In this document: positions 45,983 to 55,660 of the stretch, piece by piece
Position numbering within the stretch: position 1 is the first letter of the stretch
Layout of the letters: each line of letters begins with the position of its first letter
Position numbers and translations under genes: made by a program
DNA from: Terasakiella sp. SH-1
GTDB taxonomy: Bacteria > Pseudomonadota > Alphaproteobacteria > Rhodospirillales > Terasakiellaceae
Direction: 5' to 3'
NCBI RefSeq assembly: GCF_004564135.1
Contig: NZ_CP038255.1
Coordinates: 156,501-220,500 of the forward strand
Length of the DNA stretch: 64,000 nucleotides
Notes under the pieces: model-generated
The model's input: only the letters and a program-made list of their open reading frames with translations
Database searches by the model: none
What the model was told of the DNA's origin: nothing

Positions 45983-47773
45983 TTAGCGAACTTTGACGAC
46001 TGCCAGCTCATCACCGTCTTCAGACATGACGTGAGTTGAACATGCCAGGCAGGGATCGAAACTATGCAGGTTACGCAAGATTTCCACAGGTTCTTCTGCG
46101 CGTTCCACCTTGGTGTTGAGAAGGGCGGCTTCAAACGCACCGATGTTGCCCTGATTATCACGAGGCGAACCGTTCCATGTGGTTGGCACGATACATTGAT
46201 AGTTGTCGATCTTGGTATCCTTGATGCGGATCCAGTGACCCAAGGCCCCACGCGGGGCTTCGGTAAAGCCAACGCCTTTAACCTCTGTCGGCCATGTGCT
46301 GGGATCAAAATTACCGGAATTGGCCGTTGCCGTATCACCATTTTTGATATTGGTGATCAGCTTGTCGATGAAGTACAGCTGCATATCGGCACACCATTCG
46401 GCCTCAAGGGCACGCGCTGCTGTGCGACCTAATGTGGTGAACAGCGCATCCACCGGCGCATCCAGTGTTTTAAGCAGGCGGTTGACCTGATCGGTGATGA
46501 CTTCATGACCTTGGGCATAGCCAATAACGTAACGCGCCAGTGGGCCGACTTCCATGGCATGGCCTTTCCAGCGTGGTGCCTTGATCCATGAATATTTGGC
46601 GTTTTCATCCACCTGTTTGATGTTGGTCTTGGTCCCTTTGAAGTTGGCACCTAGATCGAAGTTTGGTTCTGTGACCCCATCCCACGGATGTAGACCCTTG
46701 GCCTCGTCCGGGTAGGAATACCAGGAATGGGGAACGAATTCCTGAATTTCGTTTGGATCACGCAGATCAACCGGGTGCACTTCTTTCAGATTGCCATTGA
46801 TGATCGCACCGCGTGGCATCATCAGGTTGGCGGCTGAATAATCATTGGCCTTATCAGGAATGTCGCCGTAAGACAGTACGCTCGTGCCGGAAATTCCGCC
46901 CCCATAGAGCCAGTCTTTATAGAAGCTGCCAATGGCAATCAGGTCAGGGATGTAGACATCCTTGATGAACTTGCGTGCACGCTCTGCAATTTGGCGCACA
47001 TAGTTCAACCGTTCCATATTAATCGGTGCACCTGCCCCGTTCATATTGATGGCACAGGGCACACCGCCCACCAGCCAGTTCGGGTGGGTATCTTTTCCGC
47101 CAAAGACGGTCCGCACAGTCATGATCTCTTTTTGGAAATCAAGCGCTTCAAGATAGTGGGTGACGGCCATCAGGTCGGCTTCTGGCGGCAATTTATAAGC
47201 TGGGTTTGTCCAATAGCCGTTTTTAAATGGACCCAGCTGACCACTTTCTACAAACTTGCGAATACGGGTTTGTACATCACGGAAATAGCCTGGAGAGGAT
47301 TTGGCGTGATGAGGGGAGACTTTTTGTTGCAGCTCAGAGGTTGCTTTTGGGTCAGCCTTCAGGGCATTGACCGGGTTCACCCAGTCTAATGCGTGTAGGT
47401 GATAGAAATGCACCAGATGATCATGAACCTGCAAGGATAGCTGCATGATGTTACGAATGGAGTTGGCATTTTCCGGAATGTCGATGTTGAGGGCATCTTC
47501 AACCGCACGCACAGATGTCAGGGCGTGTGTTCCGGTGCAAACACCACAGATACGCTGGGTGAAGGCCCAGGCATCGCGTGGGTCGCGACCTTTAAGGATG
47601 ACTTCCAGGCCACGCCACATGGTCCCGGTGGAAACGGCGTTACGAATGACATTTTCAGAATCAATGTTAACTTCGCAGCGCATGTGGCCTTCGATCCGGG
47701 TGACAGGGTCGACAACAACGCGCTGCCCGGATGTATCCAAAGAAAAGCCATTAGGTGTGTTTACTGTAGACAT
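45983..47773 (-). CDS. hupL: Uptake [NiFe]-hydrogenase large subunit HupL
   Basis: 596 residues. The nickel-ligand motifs are [15 protein letters not shown] near residue 76 and DPCLACSTH near the C-terminus, followed by a 15-residue peptide that HupD removes. The size and the internal motifs ([21 protein letters not shown]) match group 1 membrane-bound enzymes. It oxidises H2 in the periplasm as a dimer with HupS. The start overlaps the hupS stop by one base. Confidence 0.97.
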   Translation of the reverse strand: MSTVNTPNGFSLDTSGQRVVVDPVTRIEGHMRCEVNIDSENVIRNAVSTGTMWRGLEVILKGRDPRDAWAFTQRICGVCTGTHALTSVRAVEDALNIDIPENANSIRNIMQLSLQVHDHLVHFYHLHALDWVNPVNALKADPKATSELQQKVSPHHAKSSPGYFRDVQTRIRKFVESGQLGPFKNGYWTNPAYKLPPEADLMAVTHYLEALDFQKEIMTVRTVFGGKDTHPNWLVGGVPCAINMNGAGAPINMERLNYVRQIAERARKFIKDVYIPDLIAIGSFYKDWLYGGGISGTSVLSYGDIPDKANDYSAANLMMPRGAIINGNLKEVHPVDLRDPNEIQEFVPHSWYSYPDEAKGLHPWDGVTEPNFDLGANFKGTKTNIKQVDENAKYSWIKAPRWKGHAMEVGPLARYVIGYAQGHEVITDQVNRLLKTLDAPVDALFTTLGRTAARALEAEWCADMQLYFIDKLITNIKNGDTATANSGNFDPSTWPTEVKGVGFTEAPRGALGHWIRIKDTKIDNYQCIVPTTWNGSPRDNQGNIGAFEAALLNTKVERAEEPVEILRNLHSFDPCLACSTHVMSEDGDELAVVKVR

Positions 47774-48849
47774 TAGGCATCATCTCCTTTTTGGGCTACG
47801 CGTTTGATTGTACTGGCAGCGGCGTGGATGGCTGCGGCACCACCAACGATGGCGGCGGCCTTGCCCCCGATTTCATCGGCATCGGCTTCAATGCCAAAGC
47901 CGTGAACATTGCTCAGGCGTTCATAGAAACCGCCCTTATCCCAGAAGCCATCTTCGGAACAACCAATACAGGGATGACCGGATTGGATCGGGAAGGAAAT
48001 GCCACCATTCCAGCGGGTGGTGGAACAGGCGTTGTACGTTGTCGGGCCTTTACAGCCGACTTTATAAAGGCAGTAGCCCTTGCGTGCGCCTTCATCATCG
48101 AATTCTTCAACAAACTGTCCGGCATCAAAATGCGGGCGGCGATAACATTTGTCGTGGATACGCTGGGAATAGAACATTTTGGGGCGACCTTGATTGTCCA
48201 GTTCCGGCAGCTTTTCAAAGGTCAGGATATAAGTGATGACCGCTGTCATGACTTCTGAAATCGGCGGACAGCCCGGTACCTTGATGATCGGCTTGTTGGC
48301 CAGACCGGGGACTTTGTGAACCGGGGTGGCCTGGGTCGGGTTTGGACGTGCGGCCTGCACGCAGCCCCATGACGCACAAGAGCCCCAAGACACGATCGCC
48401 TTGGCATGTTCTGCGGTATGTTTCAGTTGTTCCACAAAGGGTTTGCCGTTGATGAAACAATACATGCCGTCTTCGTTTAATGGCGGATTGCCTTCAACGG
48501 CGAGAATGAAGTTACCATCATATTTCTGGATGGTTTCTTCAATGATGGCTTCGGCCTGATCGCCGGCTGCGGCCATGATGGTATCGTCATAATCAAGGGA
48601 GATCATGGACAGAACCACATCCTTTGCCAGCGGGTGGGCAGAACGGATGAAGGATTCTGAACAACAGGTACATTCCAGACCATGCAGCCAGAGCACAGGA
48701 ATGCGGGGTTTGGTTTCCATCGCATGGGCGATTTTTGGTGCAAAGCTTGGCCCCAACCCCAAAGCTGCAGCGGCCAAACTGCAATATTTCAGAAAACTAC
48801 GTCGCGTAATGCCCTGGCGACGCATGACCTCGTAAAATGTTTCGTGCAT
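47773..48849 (-). CDS. hupS: Uptake [NiFe]-hydrogenase small subunit HupS, oxygen-tolerant type
   Basis: 358 residues. A twin-arginine signal ([19 protein letters not shown]) is followed by the proximal cluster motif [11 protein letters not shown] and, about 100 residues later, [12 protein letters not shown]. Both supernumerary cysteines that define the [4Fe-3S] cluster of oxygen-tolerant group 1d enzymes are therefore present. Medial and distal cluster residues appear in [20 protein letters not shown] and [16 protein letters not shown]-terminal hydrophobic helix anchors it. First gene of hupSLC, 54 bases after a consensus sigma-54 promoter. Confidence 0.97.
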   Translation of the reverse strand: MHETFYEVMRRQGITRRSFLKYCSLAAAALGLGPSFAPKIAHAMETKPRIPVLWLHGLECTCCSESFIRSAHPLAKDVVLSMISLDYDDTIMAAAGDQAEAIIEETIQKYDGNFILAVEGNPPLNEDGMYCFINGKPFVEQLKHTAEHAKAIVSWGSCASWGCVQAARPNPTQATPVHKVPGLANKPIIKVPGCPPISEVMTAVITYILTFEKLPELDNQGRPKMFYSQRIHDKCYRRPHFDAGQFVEEFDDEGARKGYCLYKVGCKGPTTYNACSTTRWNGGISFPIQSGHPCIGCSEDGFWDKGGFYERLSNVHGFGIEADADEIGGKAAAIVGGAAAIHAAASTIKRVAQKGDDA

Positions 48850-48902
48850 ATCATGCCTCCCTTAATAATCCTCACACCATTTCAGGCGTTAGGGACTTAT
48901 CA

Positions 48903-48917
48903 GCAAGGCTTGTGCCA
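48903..48917 (-). promoter_or_regulatory. Sigma-54 promoter of hupSLC
   Basis: On the minus strand TGGCAC-AAGCC-TTGC is an exact -24/-12 match with GG and GC ten bases apart. It lies 54 bases before the hupS ATG. An AT-rich tract (48921-48940, TTAATTAATT type) sits directly upstream and could bind IHF (inference). HupR, encoded in the same cluster, has the sigma-54 contact loop GAFTGA. The remainder of 48850-49152 must also hold the luxP promoter; no other element was recognised. Confidence 0.8.
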
Positions 48918-49152
48918 GTTTATTAATTAATTGTTTTATAAGGGGTTTATCTGTTTTACTGGGGCAGTAGGGTAAGCGGAGCTTTCAACCTAAAGGGTGG
49001 GGTGGAAAGTCTCTTTCCGGTTATTGGGGAATTCAGATAGGCTTTAGGCATTTGCTGGAAAATATGCTATACTCCCAACTGACCGATTAACTGAAAAAGA
49101 CAATCAAAAATAACCATTTTTAAGGGCGGGCTGGACTGAAAGGGAGGATACG

Positions 49153-50301
49153 GTGAAGTTCCCCATATATCTCTGCTGCATATGTTTTTTGTATGCTGTA
49201 ACAGTGCAGGCAGAAACGGATTTACAGAATTATTGGTCCTATGATGAATATTTATCCCTGAATCCAACGCAGGTTGAGGTCGTAGACCATTTTGCACAGC
49301 GTGTACGATCGGATGTGACGGAACATTCCTTACATCTTCAAAAGCCCATTGAAATTGCGGTAATCTATCCCGGCATTCAGGCCAGTGATTATTGGCGCAG
49401 AAGTGTGTCTTCTTTTGAGGCGCGCCTGAAAGAACAGCGACTGCCTTATCGCATCACACCTCATTTTACCAAACCTGCTGTTGAAGTTCGTTTACAGGAA
49501 AAAATTATCGAAAAAGCCTTGCAAAATGATCCAGACTATCTGGTCTTTACACTGGATGCGGTGCGCCATGAACGCATTATTCAGCGATTGATCAAAAAAG
49601 GGCGTCCCAAAGTTATTATTCAAAATGCAACCCGTCCGCTAAAACAATGGGGCAGCGATCAGCCGTTCCTGTATGTCGGGTTTGATCATGCGGTTGGGAG
49701 CCAATTGCTTGCAGACAAGTTTATTGCAGAGTTTCCCAAGGGAACCGATTATGCCCTGTTTTATGGATCACGCGGTTTTGTAAGTGCGGCGCGTGGAGAT
49801 ACATTTAGGGATCGGGTGGCAAAAGATCACAACGCCCATCCCACAGTGTCTTATTATCTGGATTTTGACCGGGAACGTTCGCGCAAAGCAGCCTTGCATT
49901 TGATCTCCCGTCAAAAATTACCCCGCTATATTTATGCCTGTTCGACCGATATTGCCCTTGGGGTGATTGATGCGGCAAAAGAAACCGGGCAGCTGGATCA
50001 GGTCAGTGTCAATGGCTGGGGGGGCGGCGGTGATGAGCTGGATGCCCTGTTAAAAGGCGAGCTGGATTTCACGGTGATGCGCATGAATGATGATAATGGT
50101 GTGGCTATGGCTGAGGCCATTTATCTGGATATGTCCGGGCGTAGCTCTGAAGTGCCTTTGATCTATTCTGGTGATATTGTTCTGGTTGATAAAACGACCT
50201 CGCCGCAGGATGTTGAAAAACTCAAGAAAAGGGCTTTTCGATATTCCAGCTGGTGGCGCAGTGATGTTGAAGGTGTTTTGCAATCCACATTAATTAATTA
50301 G
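49153..50301 (+). CDS. luxP: LuxP-like autoinducer-2 binding periplasmic protein
   Basis: 382 residues with a signal peptide (to about residue 20). From memory of Vibrio harveyi LuxP the match is close along the whole length: NYWSYDEYL, IAVIYPGIQASDYWRRSV, IIQNATRP, FLYVGFDHA, RGDTFRD, YACSTDIALG, NGWGGG and VMRMNDDNG. The residues that contact AI-2 in LuxP (Gln/Ser/Trp of the QxSDYW segment, the Asn, the Arg of RGDTF, Ser-Thr-Asp, the Trp of NGWGG and the Arg of VMRMND) are all present. The start is GTG after AGGGAGGA. A LuxQ kinase is not adjacent. Divergent from hupS. Confidence 0.9.
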   Translation: MKFPIYLCCICFLYAVTVQAETDLQNYWSYDEYLSLNPTQVEVVDHFAQRVRSDVTEHSLHLQKPIEIAVIYPGIQASDYWRRSVSSFEARLKEQRLPYRITPHFTKPAVEVRLQEKIIEKALQNDPDYLVFTLDAVRHERIIQRLIKKGRPKVIIQNATRPLKQWGSDQPFLYVGFDHAVGSQLLADKFIAEFPKGTDYALFYGSRGFVSAARGDTFRDRVAKDHNAHPTVSYYLDFDRERSRKAALHLISRQKLPRYIYACSTDIALGVIDAAKETGQLDQVSVNGWGGGGDELDALLKGELDFTVMRMNDDNGVAMAEAIYLDMSGRSSEVPLIYSGDIVLVDKTTSPQDVEKLKKRAFRYSSWWRSDVEGVLQSTLIN

Positions 50302-50393
50302 GTCAATCTCTCTTTTTCCCTTATAACCTTTATTGTCACGTTCTATGATGAAGGGCGGACTTATCGGGTTGTATCGGTTTTTTGTGGTGCGAT

Positions 50394-50412
50394 TATTCCT
50401 ATATGGGGACTG
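50394..50412 (-). promoter_or_regulatory. GTCCCC(AT)4GG-type semi-palindrome upstream of a response regulator gene
   Basis: On the minus strand this reads CAGTCCCCATATAGGAATA, matching GTCCCCATWTRGGRRTA. It ends 71 bases before the ATG of the receiver gene at 50483. Two more copies occur at 56667-56685 and 62383-62404. The core is palindromic and of the size bound by NarL/FixJ-type dimers. Confidence 0.5.
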
Positions 50413-50482
50413 TTTTAACACTCAAAAAACGGTACAATGCCCAAGACTTGGATTTCGTGTGCTGTAAAAGGGGCCTTTTGAG

Positions 50483-50848
50483 ATGCCAACAATTCTTTTT
50501 GTCGATGATGAAATTAATGTCCTTGGGGCAATGAAACGCAGCTTCCGCCATATGGGGGATAACTGGTCTTTTTTGTTTGCCGATTGCGCACCTTTAGCCA
50601 TTGATATCCTTAATCGTATTGAGAAAGTCGATGTGGTTGTGACCGATGTCATGATGCCACGCGTAGATGGTAAGGAATTGGTCAAAAAGATTTTGGCAGA
50701 ATATCCGCAGACGAAACCCATTGTCCTGTCAGGTCAATGTGATGATGCTGCGAAGGCGGAATTTGAAAGAATGAAGGTGCCTTTTTACAACAAGCCATTT
50801 CCAATGGAAGAATTGAAAGAAAAGATCGTGGAGATGACAAAATCATAA
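50483..50848 (+). CDS. Single-domain response regulator
   Basis: 121 residues, a receiver domain with ILFVDDEINVLGAMKRSFRH, the acceptor Asp in VVVTDVMMPRVDG and the Lys in FYNKPFPME. No output domain is attached. Its sequence resembles the receiver domains of the HDOD and LuxR-type regulators further along (same ILFVDD opening). It stands alone between luxP and a terminator at about 50876, so it is probably monocistronic. Confidence 0.85.
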   Translation: MPTILFVDDEINVLGAMKRSFRHMGDNWSFLFADCAPLAIDILNRIEKVDVVVTDVMMPRVDGKELVKKILAEYPQTKPIVLSGQCDDAAKAEFERMKVPFYNKPFPMEELKEKIVEMTKS

Positions 50849-50875
50849 GTTGTGCTTATGGTTGTAAAGGTGAAG

Positions 50876-50909
50876 AGGCCCTATGCTGTAATGCGTAGTG
50901 GCCTTTTTT
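50876..50909 (+). terminator. Rho-independent terminator of the receiver gene
   Basis: An imperfect stem, AGGCCCTATGC pairing with GCGTAGTGGCCT (one bulged A, one G-U pair), has a six-base loop and is followed by six T residues. It lies about 28 bases after the stop codon. Confidence 0.7.
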
Positions 50910-51073
50910 ATTACAAGGCTAAAGAAGGCCCGAAATCCATCAAATTCCGACATTTTGCATGTTTTGCTTCTTTGTTATGGCAGTTCTTTTATATAATGAG
51001 CCCCACTCAGGGGTGAGTATTGGAATAGGAACAGTATAAGCGATTTTAATCGCGGGGCACTGAAACTTAAAAA

Positions 51074-51799
51074 ATGAAACAAGTGAACGCTCACATTATC
51101 GTTGCGGATGATAACGAACTTTATGCCCGTTCGTTGGCTGATTTTTTCAGCTCAAAAGGCTATCGGGTTTCTTGTGTTGAGACCGGGTGCCAGTTGCTTG
51201 AACTTATTGATAAAGAAGTGTTTGATGTCGCTATTCTGGATGTCGTGCGCGAAGCCGAAGACGGATTGGATATTGCCTCAGCATTAAGGCAGAAATCGGA
51301 TATCGGCATCATCATACTGACAGGGCACCATACGACTGAACAGGATCAGGTTGAAGGGTTGCGGGTCGGCGCAGATGCCTATTTATCCAAATCCAGTGAT
51401 CTATCTGTTGTTGAGGCAACGGTCCAAAGTGTTTTGCGCCGCTTGCGCAAGGACCAAGGCAGTGCTGAGCAAAAAAATGAGGCTGAAGGCTGGGCGCTGG
51501 ATGTTTTGACCTGGCAGTTGACCACCCCGACAGGCAATACTCTGAAAATGACCCGACAGGAAGTCGGGATTCTGAAAAGCTTGTTCAAAGTATCGGGGGA
51601 ACCTGTGGAACGCAGTGAAATTCTGTCTGAACTTGGAAAAAAAGACACGGAATTTGCACGTCGCAATCTGGAAACTGCGGTGCGTCGCTTACGGGTCAAA
51701 GTGGAGCGTGAGATTGGGGAAAGTCTGCCGATTGTAACGGTATATGGTCTTGGCTATGCCTTTACAGCGCTGGGTGAAATTGCCCAGAATGCGGGATAA
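51074..51799 (+). CDS. OmpR-family response regulator
   Basis: 241 residues. The receiver domain (IIVADDNELYARSLADFF, acceptor Asp in VAILDVVREAEDGL) is slightly divergent: the position usually Lys-Pro reads SKSSD, so the Lys is kept and the Pro is lost. The winged helix at about 135-235 has MTRQEVGILKSLFKVSGEPV, RRNLETAVRRLRVKVE and TVYGLGYAF. No partner kinase is directly adjacent; the FIST gene follows 91 bases on. The ribosome binding site is weak. Confidence 0.85.
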   Translation: MKQVNAHIIVADDNELYARSLADFFSSKGYRVSCVETGCQLLELIDKEVFDVAILDVVREAEDGLDIASALRQKSDIGIIILTGHHTTEQDQVEGLRVGADAYLSKSSDLSVVEATVQSVLRRLRKDQGSAEQKNEAEGWALDVLTWQLTTPTGNTLKMTRQEVGILKSLFKVSGEPVERSEILSELGKKDTEFARRNLETAVRRLRVKVEREIGESLPIVTVYGLGYAFTALGEIAQNAG

Positions 51800-51890
51800 G
51801 CCCCCTTACGTACTTTTCCTTAGGGTTTAAATCTATTTACAGTTATGCCCCTTATCGGCTAAAACCGAAGCGGGAACAAGGGAGGCGGTC

Positions 51891-53090
51891 ATGAAAATAG
51901 TGACAGCTTATTCGGTCGAAAAAGACCAAAGCAAAGCGTTAGAAGCCATTGGGGAAGAGATCCAGAAAAAATTGGGAACAAATCCCGATTATATGATGGC
52001 TTTCTATACTGAAAATTATAATGCCAAAGAAATTGCTGCCGATTTGGCCGGGCAGTTTGAAACCGCACAGTTACAAGGCTGTTCATCCTGTCAGTTTGTA
52101 ATGACCGATGAAGGGATTCATGGGGAAGATGGTTATGCCATTGGCGTGTTGGCGATGGCCGATCACGATGGTGATTTTGGTGTTGGGCATGCCGATATGG
52201 GGGAAGACCCCAACCAGGCAGCAACTGATGCATTACTGGCAGCCATTGAAAACAGTGGCCGGATGGGAGAAACCCCATCCTTGGTTTGGCTGACATCTTC
52301 ACCAGGGTGTGAAGAACAGGTGATTGAAGGCATTACAAATGTCATTGGTGCAGATGTACCGATCTTTGGGGGCAGTGCTGCCGATAATACGGTGGCGGGC
52401 AACTGGTCGCTGATCGCCAATCAGGATGTGGTGGAAAATGGGGTGACACTGGCCGCCTTTTATCCCTCAGATGAAGTGAATGGATATTTCCATAACGGGT
52501 ATTCTCCAACCGATAAAGTTGGTACCGTTACCCGTGCAGAGGGGCGCTCAATCCTTGAAATTGATGGTCAGCCAGCCGCGCAAGTCTATAACGACTGGAG
52601 CGGAGGGGTAATTGAGACACAGCTCAAAGAAGGCGGGAATGTCTTGATGGATACCACCTTCCAGCCATTGGGCCGTGTGGTCGGTAATGTGGGGGGCGTG
52701 GATTATTTTAACCTCAGCCATCCGGAATCTATTGGCGAAGGTGGGCGTTTGAACCTGTTCACCAATATCAGCGAAGGGGATGAAATCGTCTGTATGACCG
52801 GTGCGCGCGATGGACTGATTGCCCGTGCAGGCCGTGTGGCTAAAACAGCACAGGAAATGCGCACAGATGATACGACACAAACAGCCGGGGCATTGATCAT
52901 CTATTGTGCAGGCTGTATGCTCAGTGTCGGTGAACAGAAAGATGAAGTTGTTTCTTCGATTAAAGGCGCCTTGGGAGATGCACCGTTTCTGGGGGGCTTT
53001 ACATTTGGGGAACAGGGTTGTTTTAATAATGGCAAAAATGGCCACGGCAACTTGATGATTTCAGCGGTGAACTTTGCGACCAAAGGTTAA
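51891..53090 (+). CDS. FIST domain sensory protein
   Basis: 399 residues with FIST N and FIST C domains. Recognisable segments are TAYSVEKDQSKALEAIGEEI, GCSSCQFVMTDEGI, IPIFGGSAADNTVAGNWSL and IIYCAGCMLSVGEQ. FIST proteins are cytoplasmic ligand-binding modules, proposed to bind small metabolites such as amino acids. The gene lies directly before a hybrid histidine kinase, a standard FIST partner, and is paralogous to the FIST gene at 59785. Ligand unknown. Confidence 0.9.
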   Translation: MKIVTAYSVEKDQSKALEAIGEEIQKKLGTNPDYMMAFYTENYNAKEIAADLAGQFETAQLQGCSSCQFVMTDEGIHGEDGYAIGVLAMADHDGDFGVGHADMGEDPNQAATDALLAAIENSGRMGETPSLVWLTSSPGCEEQVIEGITNVIGADVPIFGGSAADNTVAGNWSLIANQDVVENGVTLAAFYPSDEVNGYFHNGYSPTDKVGTVTRAEGRSILEIDGQPAAQVYNDWSGGVIETQLKEGGNVLMDTTFQPLGRVVGNVGGVDYFNLSHPESIGEGGRLNLFTNISEGDEIVCMTGARDGLIARAGRVAKTAQEMRTDDTTQTAGALIIYCAGCMLSVGEQKDEVVSSIKGALGDAPFLGGFTFGEQGCFNNGKNGHGNLMISAVNFATKG

Positions 53091-53107
53091 GACGTAGGGA
53101 CCTCAGT

Positions 53108-55660
53108 TTGATTGATGACTACAACAAACTTCAAAATGAAGACTTGCGAGCGATCATTTTGGAGTTGGAAGCAGCACGGGAACACGAACGCCAGCAACGT
53201 AAAATTGCGGAAGTTATGCTGGACGGGATTACGCTGCTGAATTCGTTGCGGAGTCTGGAAGAGGTTTTCCCAAAACTGCTGTCGACCATTAATAGCCTGA
53301 TTGAATTTGAATATGCCTTTGTTCTGTTGGAAGAGGCAAATGGGGATTATGCCGTCGTCAGTGCAACGGATGATTTGTTTACCCATACATATTGGCAGCC
53401 GGAAAAGACATTTGCCCGTGTCTTACAAGGTCATACGCTGGCGAGCTTTAATGTCAGGATGATCCCGGAATGGAGCCGTCAACCCCAAGAGGTTCTGGAC
53501 AAGGTGACATCGGCCTTGCATGTATCTGTTGCCAGTCCGCGATTGAATGGGTTGTTGGTCTGTACCCACTCAGAAAGCGGGTTCTTTAATAAACAACATG
53601 TTGCCATGTTTGAAAAATTTGCTCCACTGGTGACGCAGGCGTTGATTAACCTGGAGGATCGTCAAGGGCTGGAAAAGGCGGTGGAGACACGCACACGTGC
53701 CTTGCGCAATAGTGAGCGACGCTTGCGGGTCTATAGTGAAACATCTTCGGACTGGTTATGGTCAACCGATCAGGAACATCGTTTTTCTTTTTTATCAGAA
53801 CGTTTTGAAACAACCACCGGGATTAATCCACAGAAGGTATTAGGCAAGTGTCGCTGGGATATTATTCCAAGTCAAAAAGAAGCAGACAGTCCAAAATGGC
53901 GCGAACACCGTCAACTTGTTGAAAATCAGAAACCGTTCAAAAATCTGGAATATTCGACGCATCTGAATGACAAGGATGTGCGTTGGGTGAATATTTCCGG
54001 GACACCGATCTTTGATGAAAATAATATTTTTCAGGGTTATCTGGGTACCGGGCAGGAAATTACCCAGCGTAAATTACATGAAGAAGAACTCAACCAAAAC
54101 AGAACTGTTTTGGCGAGTAAGGTGCGTGAGCTGGATTTCCAGAAATATGCACTGGATCAACATGCTATTGTCAGTATCGCTGATTACGATGGCACGATCA
54201 CGTATGTGAATGAAAAATTTTGTGAAATCAGTGGGTATGATGCTGATGAATTGATTGGTCGCAACCACCGTATGCTGGAAACGGCAGATTACATTGACCA
54301 AACCTATGACGATATCTGGGCCTTGGTGAGCCGCGGTCAGACCTGGCATGGCGAAAGCCGGAACCTGACCAAGGCCGGGGAAACCTTTTGGCTGGATAAC
54401 ACCATCGTCCCTTTCATGAATGATGAGGGCAAGCCGTTTCAGTTTATCTGTATTCAGACCGATATTACCGAACGGGTCAAGGCCAAGAACGAGGCTGACC
54501 GGGCCAGTGAGGCCAAATCTGAATTTCTGGCATCCATGAGCCATGAAATCCGCACCCCCATGACAGCGGTGATTGGCTATGCCGACTTGTTGCTGGATGA
54601 TGATTTACCTAAAGACAGTCTGGGGAAAGTGCAAAATATCAAGGGATCGACCAATTCCCTGTTGCGCCTGTTGAATGATATTTTGGATATGTCCAAGCTT
54701 GAAGCCGGGAAAATGGTGATTGAGCGTATGGATTTTGACATTCATAAGCTGGTGCGTGAAACCGTTGAACAAACACAGCGTTCCCGCCCGCAAGGTTTCC
54801 CGATTGAGGTCGAGGTCCATATCGCACCAAACCTGCCGCGTGATGTGAAATCGGACCCGACCCGCTTGCGCCAGATTGTGGTCAACCTGTTTGGCAATGC
54901 TTTGAAATTTACCCGTGAAGGCACCATTACGGTTTATGCGCAATTGCAGCCTGCTGCTGCCCCCACCCATAGCCCCATGATCAAGATCAGTGTTCAGGAT
55001 ACGGGCATTGGTATGGGAAAAGAAACGCTCAGCCGATTGTTTCAGGATTTTGTGCAGGCTGATGCGTCTATTTCACGAAAATTTGAAGGTACGGGGCTGG
55101 GGCTTGCCATTTGTCGGCGTCTTTCCCACCTGATGGGTGGGGAAATCGGGGTGGAGAGTGAAGAAGGGGTTGGCAGTACTTTCTGGTTTACCATCCCTTA
55201 TGAGCAGGCATCTTCTGAAGTGTCTCACGAGAAATCCTTACCAACCAGCACACATTATAAAGCCAATCGTATCTTGAATATTTTATTGGCCGAAGACAAT
55301 AAGATTAATCAGGTTGTAATTCAGAAGCTGTTGGAAAAGGTGGGCCATTGCGTCAGTGTTGCCAATAATGGCATCGAAGCCGTTGACCGTTATCACAAGC
55401 AAGACTTCGACCTGATTTTGATGGATATTCGCATGCCGGAAATGAGTGGGATTGAAGCCACTCGCCTGATCCGCCAAATGCGAGGCGAGAAGGCGGTTGT
55501 ACCGATTATTGCAGCCAGTGCTGATGCCATGAAAGAGAATGTGCTTTCATATCTGGATGCCGGGATGGATGGGTATATTGCCAAACCGATTGACCTGACA
55601 GACATGTTTGAAACCATCAATGAAGTGATGGGGGAAGAGGTTCAGAGCCCTATTCTTTAA
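53108..55660 (+). CDS. Hybrid sensor histidine kinase: GAF, two PAS, HisKA, HATPase, REC
   Basis: 850 residues, soluble. After a short coiled coil, a GAF-like domain occupies about 40-195, followed by PAS domains at about 205-325 (SETSSDWLWSTDQEHRFSFL) and 345-460 (QHAIVSIADYDGTITYVNEK). HisKA has [13 protein letters not shown] near residue 478, and the HATPase has FGNALKFTREG and GTGLGLAICRRL. A C-terminal receiver has Asp in LILMDIRMPEMSG. The start is TTG at 53108, 15 bases after the FIST stop, which suggests coupling. The 3' end overlaps the convergent LuxR-type regulator by 11 bases. Confidence 0.9.
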   Translation: MIDDYNKLQNEDLRAIILELEAAREHERQQRKIAEVMLDGITLLNSLRSLEEVFPKLLSTINSLIEFEYAFVLLEEANGDYAVVSATDDLFTHTYWQPEKTFARVLQGHTLASFNVRMIPEWSRQPQEVLDKVTSALHVSVASPRLNGLLVCTHSESGFFNKQHVAMFEKFAPLVTQALINLEDRQGLEKAVETRTRALRNSERRLRVYSETSSDWLWSTDQEHRFSFLSERFETTTGINPQKVLGKCRWDIIPSQKEADSPKWREHRQLVENQKPFKNLEYSTHLNDKDVRWVNISGTPIFDENNIFQGYLGTGQEITQRKLHEEELNQNRTVLASKVRELDFQKYALDQHAIVSIADYDGTITYVNEKFCEISGYDADELIGRNHRMLETADYIDQTYDDIWALVSRGQTWHGESRNLTKAGETFWLDNTIVPFMNDEGKPFQFICIQTDITERVKAKNEADRASEAKSEFLASMSHEIRTPMTAVIGYADLLLDDDLPKDSLGKVQNIKGSTNSLLRLLNDILDMSKLEAGKMVIERMDFDIHKLVRETVEQTQRSRPQGFPIEVEVHIAPNLPRDVKSDPTRLRQIVVNLFGNALKFTREGTITVYAQLQPAAAPTHSPMIKISVQDTGIGMGKETLSRLFQDFVQADASISRKFEGTGLGLAICRRLSHLMGGEIGVESEEGVGSTFWFTIPYEQASSEVSHEKSLPTSTHYKANRILNILLAEDNKINQVVIQKLLEKVGHCVSVANNGIEAVDRYHKQDFDLILMDIRMPEMSGIEATRLIRQMRGEKAVVPIIAASADAMKENVLSYLDAGMDGYIAKPIDLTDMFETINEVMGEEVQSPIL

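Noticed and set aside
51003-51021. CCCCACTCAGGGG dyad before the OmpR-type regulator gene
   Set aside because: It has an odd-length centre and differs from the semi-palindrome, no T-run follows, and it may be chance.
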